From positions 150,908,001 to 150,972,000 of the forward strand of contig JBITNC010000001.1 of the NCBI GenBank assembly GCA_050084985.1: a DNA stretch of 64,000 nt, in the 5' to 3' direction. The notes below the pieces were generated by a model. The model had not been told where the DNA came from. It ran no database searches and saw only the letters and a program-made list of their open reading frames with translations. Shown in pieces: positions 34,761 through 46,167 of the stretch (its first letter is position 1; each line of letters opens with the position of its first letter). The stretch is from Nageia nagi. Lineage: Eukaryota; Pinophyta. Position numbers and translations under genes: made by a program.

Positions 34761-34764
34761 ATAA

Positions 34765-35109
34765 GCGCTTCCACATTTTTCATACATGAACATTCGATGG
34801 GAAACCATTTTCAACTACTCATTGATGGATGTCCATACCTTCTTCTAGAGCTCTCAAGGTGGCAAATGCTGGAAGAATATCTTTCCATGTCCATATATTA
34901 AATCCAACAAAAACATAAAAAATAAACGCAGCTAATAGGAAAAGGGGAAAAAAGATTAGAAATTTTGGAGTGGAGACGAGCGGAATTGTGGGCGTCGCGG
35001 GTGTGAAAATGGGAGCTGAAACCGCCGTTGTTGTTTGTAATACAATGGCATCTCTCACTTTAATCGCACCGAGGCATAGAACCAGCCATGCATAGATCTG
35101 AATGTCCAT
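34765..35109 (-). pseudogene. PPR fragment fused in frame to unknown hydrophobic sequence
   Basis: A 96-codon minus-strand ORF (35109-34819) begins MDIQIYAWLVLCLGAIKV, contains a hydrophobic segment (FLIFFPLFLLAAFIFYVFVG) and ends ILPAFATLRALEEGMDIHQ. The last part is a clear PPR repeat boundary. Past the stop the frame continues VVENGFPSNVHV, the usual next PPR repeat. The fusion of a PPR tail to an unrelated membrane-like stretch suggests shuffled gene pieces rather than a gene. The first half is not recognised. Confidence 0.55.
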
Positions 35110-35572
35110 TTATTTTACAGTCATTGTGTACCCTGCAGTCATCAACAACACTATAACACTGTGAAATGCCATGGAAAATCGGAGAAAATCAACATCTAAA
35201 TTAAAAAAAAGATACGATAGAGGGAGAAATGTTGCAGAAAACTTCTGCGTTCAGCTAACAGTGACCTGCTCCGAGTTGAGCTAATGTGTTCCCTGATATT
35301 CTTATGAGAGGCAGTTTTGATTCCTTTCCTTATCAACTTTCATAGCCTTATCTAGCCAAACAAAGCCCCTCATTTCTTTAGGCCTTCACCAAAGTTTTAT
35401 GTACTCTTTTCTGGTATTCCAGAATCTTGAAGACGCCGCAATACCAAAAACTATATGCTTCAAATCTGTTCCAGCCATACTTCTAACTGTTGGGTTGGTA
35501 AAAATCGTCTGAATTGCTTTCCTATGAAGATCGCTACCCCTTTCAGTATCAACAGTCTCATTCATGTCTAAT

Positions 35573-35884
35573 TTAATTTATCATCTCACCCAGCAACCCA
35601 AATTCGTTATGCCATGCATCATTAGAACCACGATAGCCATCCCTACCGTTGCTATTTTTGTTGGCATTAACGTTTTCCGTTTGCAGGTCGGTCATGAGGT
35701 AGTTCATCCACTCAGGACAGACAGAATCCTGGCCTACAACGTTCACAGGCGAGTCGAAACCCCTGAACCTCTGAAGCTCTGACAGTCTGAACACGATGTG
35801 CTTGACAGGTGCGTGCTCTTTCTTCACCAGGCCATCGGAGTATAGATCGTTGTTGCTCGCTAATGGTGGCTCAATTGTGGACAA
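35573..35884 (-). CDS. Hypothetical 103-codon ORF
   Basis: The frame starts MSTIEPPLASNNDLYSDGLV and includes VKHIVFRLSELQRFRGFDSP. It has a balanced composition unlike the surrounding AT-rich noise and a locally higher GC content. I do not recognise a family. It could be an exon or a fragment of a longer gene on the minus strand; no splice sites were confirmed. It might equally be chance. Confidence 0.25.
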   Translation of the reverse strand: MSTIEPPLASNNDLYSDGLVKKEHAPVKHIVFRLSELQRFRGFDSPVNVVGQDSVCPEWMNYLMTDLQTENVNANKNSNGRDGYRGSNDAWHNEFGLLGEMIN

Positions 35885-36722
35885 ATTGAGGTATAAAATT
35901 AGTAGCCTCCGCCACCAGAGTCATAACCAGTATCCCGAAACTCAAATGACATTTAAGGAATGCTATTAAAACTCAAAAAATTGGAAGTGTCCCGAAATAT
36001 GGTAAACTCTATGTTAATCACGAATTTATTAGCTCACGGCTAACACATAAGGCCCAAAATATGGTAAATTCTAAAGCAAAATCACCCCAGAAATTGTGGA
36101 TTTAAAATATTCGGAGACTCTTGAAGCTGCCTAACACAGAAGGCTCAAAATTAGCTTCAAATCCGAGAAAAACAATATATAGGTAGCAAAAAGACAGACA
36201 TAGAGGTCATGGTCTCGAATCCCAGCACCAGGAAATCCACTTACAGAGCATCCTCCACATCAAAGGAGGGTTTCATGGACAAAAACCCAACGCTCGCTAC
36301 CAACAAAGTTCACCAAAACCCTGGCTCCACATGCACCCCGTTCTATGCGACACCTGTCGGGCATGCACGTCCATCCGTCCAGATGCCCGTTGTGAGTCTT
36401 TCCACACAGATAAATGTTGTATATCGATATAGTATGAATATAATTATATTTTCTCCATCACAACTTATTAGTTTGAAGACGACAATTCCGAAAAAATGTC
36501 TTTCAAAAAAATATGATTATATCATTTTCAATATATTACATGTTTACTGTCAAATCTGTTCTTTCATATTCTAAAACTAATAAACTATATTTATATTACT
36601 TGCAGGTCAATATCTTTCAGCCTATTTCATTTTTAAAATGATTAGTTTAACAATGAATGCAATTATAAGCATGCTTTCACGAATCTTTGTGTTTGATCTA
36701 TTTTTTGCAAATTATATTTATA

Positions 36723-38215
36723 GACTCTGTGCAATCATCTTCTTCAACAACCATCAAATACCAAGTACAAATCTTAGATGGTTCACATTCACACCATTCT
36801 TTGCTTCCTGTTGAATACAACATTTTTGTTACCAAAGAGGCATTAAAGAAAGGAAATGTTGTTCGTCTACAAGAATACACTTCCAAAAAATATACCAACT
36901 TTACATACATCTTTACTTTTATGTAATTTGTCTTTATTATTTTTTATCCATTTATCTTTGCTTGCATAATCATTCATGTCATTTTGAATTACAGGGACAT
37001 TGTAATTAATTATCTAGAAATAATTGCAAATAATTTTACCTTTGTTGGAGCGCCAACTCCTCTCCTCCAAACTACAAGTTACGTTCCATCATATAACTCT
37101 CAAGGCTATTCTAAGCCTTCACAGTCTGATTTTCTTCTATCACAATAATATAGTAGTAACAAACAGTAACAGACTGTATCCAATTTAGAACCAACCCCCA
37201 TTAAAGCATTAACATCACATCATAAAAATTAGTCCATTGAGGGTAGAGCTTTAGCAAAAAACATAATCCATGAATACCATAGTGCTAATGGTGATGGAAA
37301 AGTTTTTAGGTTTAATATTGTAGGTAAAGAAGGTTCTGAAATACATGTGACCTATTTCAATGCAGTTGATGATAAGTTCTACGATGTTATTCACACAAAT
37401 TCCATTTACATTATTTCAACTACTCGCATAGAAGAGGATAAAAAATAATACAATACCTCAACACACCCATATCAAATATTGCTCACCATGTCATCGATAA
37501 TAACTCCTTCAACATGTGTACAATCTGTAATACCCACAAAGACATCACATATAAAGAGCATAGATTCATTGGTTTATTACCTCGATAAATCCCTTGTTGA
37601 TGTAATTAGTATTCTTTGTTATATTTCTGTTGCATCAACTTTATGTAAAAGAGATGGTACAGAAATAAAAATATGCATTGCAAATAAAATGGATGTTTCA
37701 AGTTTTAACATTAATTTTACACTATGGGATCATCATTGTGAAGTTGAAGGTAAATAACTTCTTAATATGTATCAGCAATCAAATCCTCCAATTCTTGTAA
37801 TCAAATCTAGATGTTCAACTTCTTAGAATAGAAAAAAAATAGATTCTAACTCTTTAACCACCATCCAAATAAATCCAAATTTGGAAGAAGCCTCAACATT
37901 GCAAACATGGTATTCTACCATTAACACTACCCAAGCTCCTATTCTCATTTCAAACAATCACAATTTCATAATAAGATTTGAAAATCCTATAAAAATTGCA
38001 TAAATTATTGATACAAACTTCTCATCAAAACACAATGTGTGTGTTAAAACTACAATTTTCAAACTCTACTTTGATAACTTTTGTTACCTTTCTTTCCTTC
38101 AAATTATTGACAGCAAAAAATGTAAGAAAAAAGTTATAAAAAAGGCACTAATTCTTATAAATATCTTAAATGTTTAATTGAACTCAATGAATGTGACTTT
38201 AGCTAAGTGCTAAAG
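36723..38215 (+). pseudogene. RPA70-like (replication protein A large subunit) region, probably the RPA gene of the Helitron
   Basis: After an acceptor at 36722 the frame reads IKYQVQILDGSHSHHSLLP and LKKGNVVRLQEYTSKKYTN, an RPA1 N-terminal OB fold. A GT-AG gap (about 36919-36994) follows. From 37235 come SIEGRALAKNIIHEYHSANG, GKVFRFNIVGKEGSEIHVTY and FNAVDDKFYDVI, the first DNA-binding OB fold. Next is DGTEIKICIANKMDVSSFNI with FTLWDHHCEVEG, the second fold, and further right a fragment around NPNLEEASTLQTWYSTIN. Stops occur within (for example TAG near 37232 and TAA at 37447). RPA-like proteins are known passengers of plant Helitrons, and this one lies just upstream of the Rep-helicase region on the same strand. 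A captured or duplicated host RPA1 is the alternative. Confidence 0.75.
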
Positions 38216-39199
38216 ATGAGTGTTGAAGATGACATAGGTGAACTTTAAAAGGTCATCGTATTTGAAGGACCTGCAACTACATTATTGGGTGTCTCTACCA
38301 AAGATTTCCAACTCTTGCTAGTAAAAACATATGTTGCTCAAGATATCTTGTTCAAAATTATCAACTAGGAATTTTTGATTCGAATTTCTATTACAATGAC
38401 ACATTTCCCTAGCCAAGATACAAAAAGCATTGTGATTACAACTCTTAAGATAATTTACACTTATATTTGTAACAACTTTTGCTACATTTGGTGTGTATAT
38501 TTATAGATGTGGGTTACCGAATGACTACAAACTTTAAGGCAATTTAAACTTATATTTGTATCAACGTACATAATTGGAATAATTTTTTAGTACATTCTAT
38601 GTGTATATTTATAAAAATTGGCTTACAACATAACAAATTACATACTAATAGAATATCGTTTTCTCTTCATGTATGTAATCTTTTTAATTTACATATTGTT
38701 ATTGATAAAGAACTATCGTATCATTTGCAATTAGACATAAAAAAAACTATTTAGTTGTTAAAATGAAAACTAGTTATTCATTTCTTTTTGTTTGTATGAT
38801 CATATAATTTCATATTTAATTATCTCCTAAATTTTTATATCATGAATGATAACTTCCAAATGTGATCTATTTCATATTTTCTTTACATGATATTCGATTG
38901 CATTTTTCTTCAGTATATCCATACTTGGAAATGGAAAATGAAGCTATACAAGCAAGAAGAGATCTAAAAAATCAATGGGCTCGCACACGTTACAAAGAAA
39001 TTAAAGAATGCAAGAAGACATGAGATATCTCAAATACATCTTGCTGCCATAACTAGCCATGATGCCTTTTCTTCCTTTGACCCACCATATATACAAGCAC
39101 CTATACCTTAGATAAATTTGCAAAATCAACATCCTTTGGTGTTTCCTATAGAATATTTGATTGCTAGAAATAATTTTTGATCAAAAAATAGATAGCCTT

Positions 39200-40285
39200 A
39201 AAAATATGTCCACATGTAGTGTGTATAAAGAAAAATACCCAGGAATTAAAATAAGGTAATATGATTGTCATTCCACTTGTTATAGGTGCATTTTAGAGAA
39301 AAATGGCCATCGCTTCTCTATAACAAATAACATAGATCCTGTGAACAACTTGTTTGCTTACAAAGACTTACTCAAATTGAGGAAATGTTAATAACAAGAG
39401 TTAGCCATGTGGTTTAGCTTACATATGCAAGGAGTGGTCAATTGAAATACAATTGTCACACTATTTGTTTCCCACAATATATTTTTGTAATTACAACTCT
39501 ATTGCCAAGGCACATAAATAAATTGAATATATTAATAGTTAAAAAGAAGAATCTCAATGACCAACAATATAGTTTTCATGTTAGCAAAAGTCACATCTAT
39601 GAAGCAATGTAATACAAAATTGCATTGCTTCATACTACAAGGATGTGCAGTTAGATGAAATTGCATTATCATTGCTAACTATTTCCTCGACAGGCATATC
39701 CAACCTCTTATACACATCTCTATATATTGAACACATTGATGCAGATCTCATGGAAATAAATGTTTCAGATGATGACATCATAAGAGAGAACATTCACATA
39801 ATAAGTCCATATGTAGCAAATCTCCCCCTGGATAGAGAGAGGTTGAATAACTATGATTAATATTACACCTAATGAAGGATGTCCAACTCCATCCATTGAA
39901 TGGACATAAATTTCACTATCATCCATAAATGAATATAACATCGAAGGGTTGTTTGTAATGACATTTTCTACTTTGTTTCCAATAGGTGTAGCATCATTCA
40001 ACCAACAATCCTTCAAAGAAGTTAGGTTACATGAATATGCTCTCCACCTCTTATGATACTATGATAATAGGTTTGGTCAACACCCAAGGTTTTGATACTT
40101 TATACTTAATATCCTTCAACATCATTAAAGTCAAGCAACTGCATCTGTTTTCACCAATCGTAATATCGAAGCTGGTTTACTAACCATAATTCAAGACCTT
40201 CAACAAAGATTAAAAGATGTTCCAGATGATAAGCTTCTTAAGCATCCAATGCATTTTATGTTGGAATGTATAATGCATTATTGTA
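39200..40285 (+). pseudogene. Helitron RepHel N-terminal region
   Basis: The zinc-finger-like block reads CHSTCYRCILEKNGHRFSIT followed by NNIDPVNNL, as in the start of plant Helitron proteins. A later block is DADLMEINVSDDDIIRENIH (frame 39645-39860). The stretch around 40010-40285 contains SFKEVRLHEYALHLL, YYDNRFGQHPRF and ASVFTNRNIEAGLLTIIQDL, the conserved region before Rep. Several stops and shifts interrupt it. Confidence 0.75.
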
Positions 40286-40289
40286 AAGG

Positions 40290-40797
40290 TTTGTATTAAA
40301 TATTCTATGTAAGTTCACTAATACTTAAGGGTATCATTTGATACCTTAAGTATTTAAGTGAATATGATAATGTAACTTGTTCTACACTCCATGTCATGAT
40401 AATGCCCCTTGGGTAAAAGGATGTGCATGTCATGATAATGCCCCTTAGGTAAAAGGATGTGCATGTCATGCTTTTGTACATTGGATAAAAGGGTGATCCA
40501 AAGAGGGATTTTGGCCTATAAATAGAAGGCTCCCTCTTTGTGATCACACACCAATTGTGGAGTAAAGTTATGCTATAGGATAAAAGTGGAGTAGTTGAGA
40601 TTAGGAGGATTGTAAGAGAGTTGTATTTGTGATTGAAGTAAAGATCTAGTTAGTGGATGTACTCCTAATTGGAGGAACCACTTACATCTTGTGTTATCTT
40701 TATGAGTTAGTTATATGTGTTTTGTGAGCTTTCATATGATCTTGATTGTTTAAGAATTATTTTGTTAGTGTTAATTCCTTCATTTTGGATCATCAAT
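40290..40797 (+). repeat. Copia-like solo LTR inserted in the Helitron
   Basis: Helitron coding sequence stops near 40285 (LECIMHYCKG) and resumes near 40800 (GTKPF). The intervening 0.5 kb contains a TATA box CCTATAAATAGAAGG (about 40513), AGTGGATGTACTCC and GTTAATTCCTTCA. All have counterparts in the copia LTR at 56166-56654 (GCTATAAATAGAGGG, AGTGGATGTATTCC, CTAATTCCTTCA). No internal domain or primer-binding site follows, so it is a solo LTR. Exact ends and target duplication are uncertain. Confidence 0.7.
40394..40490 (+). repeat. 36-bp tandem repeat inside the solo LTR
   Basis: CATGTCATGATAATGCCCCT followed by TGGGTAAAAGGATGTG occurs twice and a diverged third time, just upstream of the LTR's TATA box. 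Confidence 0.85.
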
Positions 40798-40849
40798 CTA
40801 TGGTACAAAGCCATTCTAGAATCGTTGCAACATCAAACTTTCAAATATG

Positions 40850-41850
40850 ATAATTCAGATTGGCTGCCCTACTTTGTTCTTCACCCTTAGTGCAGTAGAT
40901 ACAAAATGGTCAGACATGCATGATATTGTGCCATCTACCAACTTAAAAATTCTCAAGCAACTTCTAAATTGAGAGTATAAATTATTATTTAAAATTCACA
41001 CCTTGTAGCACTTTACATGCACAAGAGATGTACTACATTCCTTGAAATTATTTTAATCAAGCTCTTTGATGCTGGTGATTTTTGGTATAGGTATTGCATT
41101 ATTTATGATATTTCAATTTATAAAATTATTATTTGAATTCTAACTAATAATATCTTCCATTAGGTATGCATGTCAACATAGAGGCTCCGCTCATATCCAT
41201 GGATTCCTTTGGTTAAAAGATGCACCTGATATTTTCAACCTTGATTGGAATAATGTCCAATCGATTCAAAATTCAATCAAATACTTAGATAGCTATGTAT
41301 TAAGTTGGAACCATCAATCAACTCCACCTCAACCTCAAATATTTTCTCAAAGTGGCATTCATGATCCTTGTTTATTAAATATAGAAATGATTATCTTAAA
41401 CAACCCTGTTACTGATTACAAGGAACTGGTTAACAATGTTCAACTCCATATAAAATGTACATTATAAACATGCCTATGCAAAAAAGGAGCATGTGTTGAA
41501 TGTCATTACAAAACCCCTTAGAATTTGCAATAGAACTCAAGCCTTAAAATAGATGAACATAATCAACCCAAATACACTCTTTCTCATAATGATGATCGCT
41601 TGAACCTTCACAACCTCATAATTCTCTCTATTTGGAGAGTCAACATAGATTGTAAAGTTGTTGTGGTAATTGATGCAGTCCTCAAATACATTGCAAAGTA
41701 TGCATCAAAGTCTAAAAATAAATATGAAACTTGTCATGAAATACTTTCTCGTATTTCAACGAATTATGAACCAGTTAGACTAGTTGTAGATGCATTTCAA
41801 AAAATGCTTATTGATAACATTATTGAACATAATATTTTTTCCTAAGAAAC
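40850..41850 (+). pseudogene. Helitron Rep (HUH-Y2 nuclease) domain
   Basis: The HUH motif is visible at about 41167-41225 as QHRGSAHIHGFLWLKDAP, with the two catalytic His separated by Ile. Upstream is PTLFFTLSAVDTKWSDMHDI, and downstream are LDSYVLSWNHQSTPPQPQ and DYKELVNNVQLHIKC. The tyrosine motif at about 41680-41715 is VLKYIAKYASKSKNKYE, with the paired Tyr of Y2 Rep proteins. The domain nicks and joins single-stranded DNA at Helitron ends. Catalytic residues are retained, but the frame is split, so no active protein is expected. Confidence 0.88.
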
Positions 41851-42599
41851 TTGTCATATTCTTCTTAAACTACCATTATCTATTTGTAATCGAACCTTTT
41901 TTTCGTTAAATGTAAATAAAAAAATTCTAGATCCCCTTCCAATCTCAAATAATTCCATAACAAGTTCGACAAACTTTATTGATTCCTACATGGTCTGACC
42001 CATATATTTGTAAACAACATCACTTATTGATGTAGCTAAAAATTGGACATTCAAAGCATCTTGCAAATTTGCATCATGGAATAACATTCTACACTAGCAA
42101 TTATTAGAGTCTCCCTAAGATTTACAACCATCCCTTCCAAGAATGATAGTTCTTATCAAGTTTTCTATCATATAAAACTAATTCTATATCATCCATTTCA
42201 TGATATACAAACTAATTTCATGACAAACAAAGATGATATTATTACATATTGGGAGATATTTCATAATTCTTATCATCCATGACATGCACATCATACATCA
42301 TCATAAATAATTGAAGAAGATGATACTGATTCACCATCCCCCAAGCAGATGTACTTCTAACAAAATGATCAAAGTGAATGGTAAGTCTTATCCTCTATAC
42401 ACCTAGGTCATACTATACAATTAGATGAGTTTAACATGCTTGATCGATGAGATCTAGATCTTCACTACAATTGGGGAAGATCTCTACTAACTCCACTACA
42501 ACAAAGTATGGGCTATTCTTTTATTGATGATAACCATCATGTATTTCATATTCCACCAACTCCCATTATAAATACTTTTGATGGATTTTCCATAGAACA

Positions 42600-43920
42600 A
42601 AAGAAGGAATTTGATATAGTGCAATCACATAAATCACTTTCAACCACATCTCAAAATGATCATTCAAGGAACTACAGGAACTAGGAAATCATACCTAAAC
42701 AAATGCATCAAGTCTTTGTTCTGCAGGTTAGCTCCAAATAGAGAATCCAAGTTGCTCCTTCTTGTACCAACAAGTGTTGCGACATTCAACATAGAAGCTT
42801 CAACAATCCACTCTGTACTTCAAGTTCCTATTAAAAATATGGTCCCCCTTGTAGGATAAGAACTTGCACACTTTCAAGAAAAAATGTATTTCATTCAATA
42901 CATTATTATAGATGAAATAAGTTTCATTGGTCCAAAGCTCCTAGAACTCATAGATAGGAGATTGCGTGAGGCCTTTCCCAATAATAGTCACATTCCTTTT
43001 AGAGATCGATCAATAATATTATTCAATAACTTGGCCTAATGACCACCTATACAAGACACCCCATGTACACTTCCAACTCTTATGGGGGAACATTATAGTA
43101 CAACTTCAACAAAGCAGTGACATTGACTACAATTTTTCATCAAAGTGGTGAGGCTACTACAAATCCATTTTCGTGCATTGTTAACAAATCCATGGAATGC
43201 AAAACCAACATTTGCAAATTGGGAAGCTTTAAACTCACGATCATATTCTAAACTCACAACTATGGAGTAATCTACTTTCTTTTCTTCCATGCATCTTTTT
43301 ACAACAAATGAAATGGTTTCTAGTCATGATAAACATATGTTATTTTCCCTTGCAAAACCTATCACCATATGCACTGTAGAGCAACTAAAAGGATTGGGCT
43401 TATTAGATCCAAATGAAGAATAGCTTCAAGCAAATTTGTTCTTATTTATTGACTAAGAAGTTATGTTATGTTCAAATTTACGGGTGGAAATAGGGCTTGT
43501 CAATGGTGCACTTGGAAAAGTCATATCAATCATTTACAAGGACACTGAAAAGACACCTTAACTTCCATTATTTGTTGTTGTCAAATTCAAACATTACATA
43601 GGCCCAGCTTTGGATCACAACAACCCAAACTATGTTCCTATTGCCCCTTTAAGCTGTGGTCGACGATGACAAATCCCACTTAAAATGGCATGGGCTTGAT
43701 AATACATAAATCATAAGGACTTACACTAGATAAGGCAACTATTGATATTGGAAACATTTAACGTCAAGGACTCACTGTCACTACTAATTCTAGAGTGTGT
43801 GCACTTGATTATCTTTGCATACAACAATCTTTCACATTTGAAATATTGCAAAGAATACAACTTGGTCTACTTGTTTATCGTTGAATAAACAAGGAACAAC
43901 GCTTGATGAAACTTTCAAAT
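42600..43920 (+). pseudogene. Helitron PIF1-type helicase domain
   Basis: Walker A appears altered as IIQGTTGTRKSYLN (family GGAGTGKS-like) at 42656, where Arg occupies a position next to the Lys. Walker B region is YIIIDEISFIGPKLLELIDR at about 42898-42957, followed by RLREAFPN. A later block is VNGALGKVISIIYKD, and the C-terminal block is GLTLDKATIDIGNI...LTVTTNSRVCALDYLCI, close to the family's GLT...SR motif. Multiple stops separate the pieces. The order matches Helitron RepHel proteins. Confidence 0.82.
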
Positions 43921-43997
43921 GGTAAGATATCAAAAACTCTAAAAAAAAATTGTTTCTTTTTAATTTTCAATTATTTACATGTTCCCAAAACTATAAT

Positions 43998-44023
43998 ACA
44001 CACACACACACACACACACACAA
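43998..44023. repeat. (AC)n microsatellite
   Basis: About thirteen AC dinucleotides in a row, just after the helicase remnant. Confidence 0.97.
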
Positions 44024-45122
44024 CTACAAAAATGTTTACAACTTTAAGTACATGCTTTACATATAAAGCATTTGATGCTTTAAATTTTCAATTTTAAATG
44101 CAAATTCTCTTTCCCTTTCCACATATTGTCATATTCTTACAAAATTCACATATTTTTTCCATATTACATTTTATAGTTCACCAATTTAACATATTTTGTT
44201 TTTCATATATAGGTATCTAGATATGGAAAATATATGAAAATTAATTGAAACATGCTCCTTTATAAATTTTTGTGAACTACATCTACGATTTAACAACATA
44301 GAATTAGTAATATCATGCTATGAAAAAACAATTACAACCTTATGCAACGATGGTGTTATAGAAAATATTTTTCTATCATACATACAATTTGAAGATGAAC
44401 AAAAGATAACTAGAGAATTTTATTCATGACTTGTAGTGCCAAGGTATCTATTTACTTCATATTCACTTTCAAATTAAATTATTTCAATTCAAATTTATAT
44501 TTCTTTAAAAATTCTTATAATATAAATGCTAATATCTCTAACAACTTTTGCAGTTGACCTTTGCAAATCAACAACTTATTTTTGATTCCATAAATAATTT
44601 CAGTTCTTTATATCTAAATATATTACAAATATCTCTAAATTTAACTATGTTGGATATATCTACTTTTGAATATTTGCGTGTTATATGATCACCTTTTGTA
44701 TTGAAATACATTATCTACTTCTACCTATCTATATATCTAAAAAAAAAATTACACATGCCAAATTACTTAAATCAAATTGTGTATTTTAAAACATTCTCTT
44801 CCTCAAACACTTTGTAATTTATATTATTGTTTTACGCAATATGTAAATTTAAGGTTCTAACTTCTCAACCATCATAACTTACTTGATGATAAGCTCGAAC
44901 AATATCATATTTAATTTCTTTTATTACTGTATGATAATATCTTAACAAATCATAATCACAAACACACTAAGACGTACCCATTGCAATAGCTAGTTAGTTT
45001 ACTACAAACATATTCTGTGTCTCTAGAGTTGCACCTATCATGCAACCGAAATAGCCAAGGGGCTGTTTCATTCTGGAATAAGGTGTTTTCCTGCTAAGAC
45101 TGATGGTTGCCACTCGATCTGT

Positions 45123-45500
45123 ATGGTTGGTATTGAATCATCTTCAAATCCTTCAGATACGAAAATGAGGTCCTCTTCACTATCTATGAAATTATTCCAC
45201 CATATCTTCGAAAGCAAAGGAGACAGACCATCTCTCAAGTCCTTTTCCGCACTCAGGAGATACTGTGAGCAGGTATTGACTCAAAAACGTACTGAACTTT
45301 ACATTTTCATATTATTAGTCAGTGTTTGGACGGGAGTGCAGGCAGGCAGGGAAAAAGAAGAGGAAGAAGCAGAATCATCTATGCTGGAAAGTGTGAAGAA
45401 ACGAGTGGAGAAGGAGATTGAAACAGCCAAGGACGTGGCGAAGGACGTTCCCAAAAAGATGAGAGAGACCACAGACGAAATCAATATTTGGGCGACGTAG
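45123..45500 (+). CDS. Possible small single-pass membrane protein
   Basis: A 125-codon frame in a local GC-richer island. Residues 1-55 are Ser-rich and basic. Residues about 59-75 are hydrophobic (LYIFILLVSVWTGVQAG), a signal anchor or TM helix. The rest is a highly charged helix (REKEEEEAESSMLESVKKRV, KEIETAKDVAKDVPKKMRE), reminiscent of LEA-like amphipathic helices. The frame ends at TAG 45498. One base off, the sequence stays coding-like to 45570 (VAPEPARRDLQRAARKVGLK), so a frameshift or unrecognised splice is possible. I know no family for it. It may be a genuine lineage-specific gene or the exon of a larger one. Confidence 0.45.
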   Translation: MVGIESSSNPSDTKMRSSSLSMKLFHHIFESKGDRPSLKSFSALRRYCEQVLTQKRTELYIFILLVSVWTGVQAGREKEEEEAESSMLESVKKRVEKEIETAKDVAKDVPKKMRETTDEINIWAT

Positions 45501-46167
45501 CCCCTGAGCCAGCCAGAAGGGATTTGCAGAGAGCTGCTCGAAAAGTTGGTTTAAAATCGGAGGAGGATTAACTGCATCGAATCGAGTTAAGCTGGTTTGA
45601 GGTCGGGCATCTATGATTCAAATCTATTGTTTCAATTTTTTTGTATAGATTGGAAGTTCAGTGTTTTAATTTTTGCATATGTTTGAAATTCATTATGATT
45701 GTCAAAGTATAATGTTTCTTATTCCAGAATTTTATGTAACTTGTAATTTAAGCATATAATTTTCAGTTTTACATATTTTTCGTAATGAAAGATAGGGGGT
45801 TTTGAATGGATAGCGAGATTTTTGAGAAAATTATACATGACATTTACACCTCATATGGATGGCTTCGATTCTTTGAAGTTATAAGCTCATATGCGTGATA
45901 TTCAATAAAAAGTCTAGTCCAAAATTTGGGAATGTTAATCGAAGTTGTAAGCTTATGTACATAAATATTCAATAGAAAAGATAGTTCAAGATTTGGGAAT
46001 GTTACCAATCATTTGCATGAAATCTATTAATGAGTCTTAAAAATTCCACACAAATTTGATGGGTGCTATTAATAATTTTTTTGATTTCTTCAATGTTACA
46101 TTAGTCATTGGAATATTTTTTGAATTTGATATATAGAAAATATTCAGTTTTATTTTAATAATCCTTG

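Larger units (their letters stand above)
38910..43950 (+). mobile_element. Decayed autonomous Helitron (Rep-helicase region)
   Basis: Plus-strand fragments in the right order build a Helitron RepHel protein: a basic N-terminal segment (about 38930-39020), a zinc-finger and DUF-like N-terminal region (39200-40285), the HUH Rep domain (40850-41850) and a PIF1-family helicase (42600-43920). Helitrons move by rolling-circle replication. Every part carries stops and frame shifts. A copia-like solo LTR (about 40290-40797) interrupts it. The 5' TC and 3' CTRR-with-hairpin ends were not located, so the outer limits are unknown; the RPA-like region at 36723 probably belongs to it. Confidence 0.85.

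Noticed and set aside
36205-36250. B-box-like GGTCTCGAATCCC suggesting a tRNA or SINE
   Set aside because: No matching A box, acceptor stem or poly-A/T tail could be found around it.
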